From positions 1 through 8,124 of the forward strand of contig URNJ01000077.1 of assembly GCA_900549215.1 (NCBI GenBank): DNA of 8,124 nt, given 5' to 3'. Under the pieces are notes generated by a model, which was given only the letters and a program-made list of their open reading frames with translations, was not told the origin of the DNA and made no database searches. Position numbers and translations under genes: made by a program. Each line of letters begins with the position of its first letter. The stretch's first letter is position 1. Positions 5,700-8,124 of this stretch are shown one piece after another. Origin of the DNA: an uncultured Collinsella sp. GTDB lineage: Bacteria > Actinomycetota > Coriobacteriia > Coriobacteriales > Coriobacteriaceae.

Positions 5700-6606
5700 C
5701 GTGGGCTACTCCTTCAAAGAGGCAATCAGCCACTTCTTCCGTAACTGGACTACCTCGCTCGGCGCCGTCATCACGATCTTCCTTTCGCTGTTTATCATCG
5801 GCCTGTTCATTATGGGTTCCGCGATGCTGAACTCCGTGATCGGTACCGTCGAGGATCAGGTTGTCATTAATGCCTTTATTAGCGATGACGCCGATCAGGC
5901 AGACGTCCAGGCCTTTGAGGCCGAGCTCAAGACGTGGAGCAACGTCAAGTCCGTGACCTATAAGGATAAGGACGACGCGCTGGCCGAGTACACGAGCAAG
6001 ATGTCGGGCAACGCCGACGCCACCATGAGCGCGCTCGACGGCCAGAACCCGCTGCCCGCCTCGTTTGCGATTGAGATGGACGATCCGTCTCAGGTCGAGA
6101 GCACGGCCAAGAAGCTCAAGAAGGATGCCGATTTCCAGAAGATCGCGGATGACGGCGACGTCAACGCGAGCGTGCTGTACGGCCAGGAGGAAGTGAGCCG
6201 CCTGTTCCAGGTGACCAACTACATCCGCATCGCCGCCGTGGTGCTCGTTGGCCTTCTGACCTTTATCGCATTCATCTTCATCAACAACACGATTCGCCTG
6301 TCCATCACGGCGCGTCGTCGTGAGATTGCGATTATGCGTCTGGTCGGCGCCAGCAACGGCTTCATTCGTGGCCCGTTTATCACCGAGGGCGTGCTGCAGG
6401 CCATTTTGGGCTCGCTGCTTTCCATCGGCGTTCTGGAGCTGCTGCGCAATCTGATGATTCCGCGTCTGCAGGAGAGCATCGGCTGGATGTCGTTTGCCCT
6501 GCCGATGCAGTACTACCTGGTGACCTATGCTGCGCTGATTCTGGTCGGCGTGATTATCGGTCTCTTTGGTTCTGCCATCGCCATGCGCCGCTACCTGCGC
6601 GTGTAG
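5686..6606 (+). CDS. ftsX: Cell division protein FtsX (permease-like subunit)
   Basis: FtsX is the membrane partner of FtsE. Its extracellular loop binds and activates a peptidoglycan hydrolase when FtsE cycles ATP. The 306 residues show a short cytosolic N-terminus (VGYSFKEAISHFFRNW, 6-21), TM1 (about 24-48), a large extracellular domain (about 50-177), TM2 (about 180-201), the conserved cytoplasmic loop NTIRLSITARRREIAIMRLV (201-220), TM3 (about 231-255) and TM4 (about 276-298). The topology and length are typical. ATG 5686 is preferred over an in-frame start at 5635, since GGAGAGGGGAGG (5663-5674) precedes it and the N-terminal SF.EAI..F.RN motif then starts near residue 9, as usual. The gene overlaps the ftsE stop. 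No hydrolase gene (PcsB, CwlO or RipC type) follows in the window, so the effector must be encoded elsewhere. Confidence 0.95.
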   Translation: MAPTNVGYSFKEAISHFFRNWTTSLGAVITIFLSLFIIGLFIMGSAMLNSVIGTVEDQVVINAFISDDADQADVQAFEAELKTWSNVKSVTYKDKDDALAEYTSKMSGNADATMSALDGQNPLPASFAIEMDDPSQVESTAKKLKKDADFQKIADDGDVNASVLYGQEEVSRLFQVTNYIRIAAVVLVGLLTFIAFIFINNTIRLSITARRREIAIMRLVGASNGFIRGPFITEGVLQAILGSLLSIGVLELLRNLMIPRLQESIGWMSFALPMQYYLVTYAALILVGVIIGLFGSAIAMRRYLRV

Positions 6607-6630
6607 GCATGCCTGGAATTCATCCCTTCC

Positions 6631-6664
6631 AACGGGTCGTCTCTTATGGGGCGGCCCGTTTTTT
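6631..6664 (+). terminator. Intrinsic terminator of the ftsEX operon
   Basis: AACGGGTCGTCTC (6631-6643) pairs with GGGGCGGCCCGTT (6648-6660) around a TTAT tetraloop. The 13 pairs include a few G-T wobbles. The stem runs into six T residues (6659-6664). It sits 24 bases after the ftsX stop and cleanly separates ftsEX from rnr. Confidence 0.9.
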
Positions 6665-6701
6665 GATCCCTAGGGGACGGCAGGATGGCGAATCATTTGG
6701 G

Positions 6702-6741
6702 TAGACTCTTTGGAGTCGGCAATCGATAGTTAGGAGGCGCC
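6702..6741 (+). promoter_or_regulatory. rnr leader: weak -10, small hairpin and Shine-Dalgarno
   Basis: In the 77 bases between the ftsX terminator and rnr, TAGACT (6702-6707) could be a -10 hexamer, but no good -35 is seen. GACTC and GAGTC (6704-6717) can form a five-pair hairpin with a TTTG loop. TAGGAGG (6731-6737) is a near-consensus ribosome binding site that fixes the rnr start at ATG 6742. Confidence 0.35.
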
Positions 6742-8124
6742 ATGGGGCGCAATAACAAGCATAAGCGTGGAGCTCGCAATAAGCGCGGGCCGGTGCGCAG
6801 CGAACGCCGTCCGAGCCTGACCGGGCGCGTGCAGCTCCATGAGCACAGTGCCTATGTCATAACCGAGAATGGCGACTACAAGGTCATGGGCCGTGGCAAG
6901 CGCGAGATTATGGATGGCGATACCGTTGCCGTGAGCATTAAGAACAGCCCGCACGGTGAGCGGCGCGCCGTGATCGAAGGCGTGGTTGAGCGCGCAGCCA
7001 TAAGCGTGGTGGGTACGTACCAGACCGCCGGTCCGCTCGGTGTGATCGAGCCGCTCGATTCGCGTCTGAAGGCTGACTTCTTCATTCTGCCTGAGGATAC
7101 CTCGGCGGATCGTCTGGGCGTTCACCCGGGTGATGCTGTTGTCGCGCGCATTTTGACCTACCCGACGCGCCTGGAATCGGGCGCTGTGACGATCGAACGC
7201 CGCATTGGCGGAGATGACGCGCCCGATTTGGGCGTTCAATATGTGATGGCGCGCTACGGCTATACCGATAGCTATCCCGAGGCCGCGCTGGACGAGGCCG
7301 AGGGGCTTTCGCTCGATGTGTCCGCGGCGCTTAAGGACCCGCTCCGCCGCGATCTGCGCGACCGCTTTGTCATCACGATCGACCCGGTCGACGCGCGCGA
7401 CTTTGACGATGCCATTTCGTTGGAGCGCACGCCCGAGGGTGGCTACAAGCTGGGTGTGCATATCGCCGACGTTTCACACTATGTGGCTTGGGACGGGCAT
7501 ATCGATCTTGAGGCTCGCCATCGTACGACATCGGTGTATCTGGCCGATCGCGTGCTTCCCATGCTGCCCGAACGCCTGTCCTGTGACCTGTGCTCGCTTC
7601 GCCCTGACGAGGACCGTCTTGCGTTTACCGTCGATATCGAGCTCGATGCGCAGGGTCGCGTGCGGCATTACGATCCGTATCCCAGCGTGATTCGCTCGCG
7701 TGTGCGTATGGACTATGACGGCGCCGAGGCGCTGCTGGTGCGTGCCGGCGCGGTTGAGTATTCGGTGCTGGAGGGTGCAGCCGAGGATGTTGCGGCTGGC
7801 GGGACCCCGCGCGGGGAAGGGCTTGAGCGCGGTCTTGCGTGCGAGGAGGCCGCCCGCGGCTACAACATCGACCTCGGCGATTTCCTTGTCGCCGCTAACG
7901 AACTCGCCGAACTTCGCCGTCGTATTCGTCGCGCCCGCGGCTCAGTCGATTTTGACACAGCCGAGATTCGCGCTCTATTGGATGAGGACGGAGTGCCCGT
8001 GCAGATTGTGGCGCGTGAACGTTCGTGTGCCACGTCGCTTATCGAGGAAGCCATGCTGCTCGCCAACGAGTGCGTTGCAGAGTGGCTGGCAGACCCGGAA
8101 ATCGAAGCCTGCTTAAAGTGGCCC
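6742..8124 (+). CDS. rnr: Ribonuclease R, 3'-truncated by window edge
   Basis: RNase R is a processive 3'-to-5' exoribonuclease of the RNase II family that degrades structured RNA and takes part in ribosome and trans-translation quality control. The window holds the first 461 residues with no stop; about 250 or more are missing on the right. A basic N-terminus (GRNNKHKRGARNKRG, 2-16) precedes two cold-shock-like OB domains (about 26-85 and 86-155). The catalytic RNB domain starts near 196 with ITIDPVDARDFDDAIS (211-226). Its aspartates 214, 220, 222 and 223 have the same spacing as the four metal-binding residues of E. coli RNase II. Further motifs are KLGVHIADVSHYV (236-248), SVYLADRVLPMLPERLS (264-280) and SLIEEAMLLANE (432-443). 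The usual N-terminal helix-turn-helix domain of E. coli RNase R is absent. Compared with E. coli, about 36 extra residues lie between the RSRVRMDYDG and GSVDFD blocks (roughly 337-372). The start follows TAGGAGG. Confidence 0.95.
   Translation, partial: MGRNNKHKRGARNKRGPVRSERRPSLTGRVQLHEHSAYVITENGDYKVMGRGKREIMDGDTVAVSIKNSPHGERRAVIEGVVERAAISVVGTYQTAGPLGVIEPLDSRLKADFFILPEDTSADRLGVHPGDAVVARILTYPTRLESGAVTIERRIGGDDAPDLGVQYVMARYGYTDSYPEAALDEAEGLSLDVSAALKDPLRRDLRDRFVITIDPVDARDFDDAISLERTPEGGYKLGVHIADVSHYVAWDGHIDLEARHRTTSVYLADRVLPMLPERLSCDLCSLRPDEDRLAFTVDIELDAQGRVRHYDPYPSVIRSRVRMDYDGAEALLVRAGAVEYSVLEGAAEDVAAGGTPRGEGLERGLACEEAARGYNIDLGDFLVAANELAELRRRIRRARGSVDFDTAEIRALLDEDGVPVQIVARERSCATSLIEEAMLLANECVAEWLADPEIEACLKWP

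Noticed and set aside
6730..7461. - strand ORF (243 codons) opposite the rnr 5' part
   Set aside because: The + strand encodes the RNase R catalytic motif; the antisense frame shows no family features.

Overview
The window is GC-rich (roughly 60%) and almost fully coding on the + strand. It carries housekeeping genes with Actinobacteria-type protein features: an RF2 with the segment TTFAGVEV, a split transketolase, and an FtsE/FtsX pair. The best guess is a gut coriobacterium (class Coriobacteriia, Collinsella-like). That rests on overall gene style rather than a diagnostic marker, so it is an inference. No phage, transposase, CRISPR, toxin or defence genes are visible. This is a core chromosomal segment, not an accessory island.

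Layout, left to right. (1) The 3' part of prfB (peptide chain release factor 2) runs off the left edge and ends at 920. (2) A 165-base gap with several hairpins ends in a textbook intrinsic terminator that sits one base before the ribosome binding site of the next gene. (3) A YitT-family membrane protein occupies 1086-1976. (4) A 207-base gap holds a candidate operator palindrome and a weak promoter. (5) A two-gene split transketolase follows: N-terminal subunit 2184-3014 and C-terminal subunit 3016-3957, one base apart. (6) A 521-base gene-free stretch contains a strong hairpin at 4028-4056, a long near-perfect inverted repeat at 4061-4127, further potential RNA structure, and a likely extended -10 promoter for ftsE. 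(7) ftsE (4479-5699, GTG start, with a 170-residue disordered N-terminal extension) overlaps ftsX (5686-6606) by 14 bases. (8) A strong terminator lies at 6631-6664. (9) The 5' part of rnr (RNase R) starts at 6742 and runs off the right edge.

The genes fall into separate transcription units: prfB; yitT; tkt N and C; ftsEX; rnr. FtsE and FtsX form an ABC-type complex that couples cytokinesis to peptidoglycan hydrolysis. The transketolase subunits together make one thiamine-diphosphate enzyme of the non-oxidative pentose phosphate pathway. RF2 and RNase R belong to translation termination and RNA quality control.

The observations most worth a second look are: the RF2 anticodon-like tripeptide, which reads SPT instead of SPF; the long proline/alanine/glutamine-rich extension on FtsE; the 22-bp inverted repeat between tkt and ftsE; and the terminator abutting the yitT ribosome binding site. 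No clearly new multi-gene system is present.
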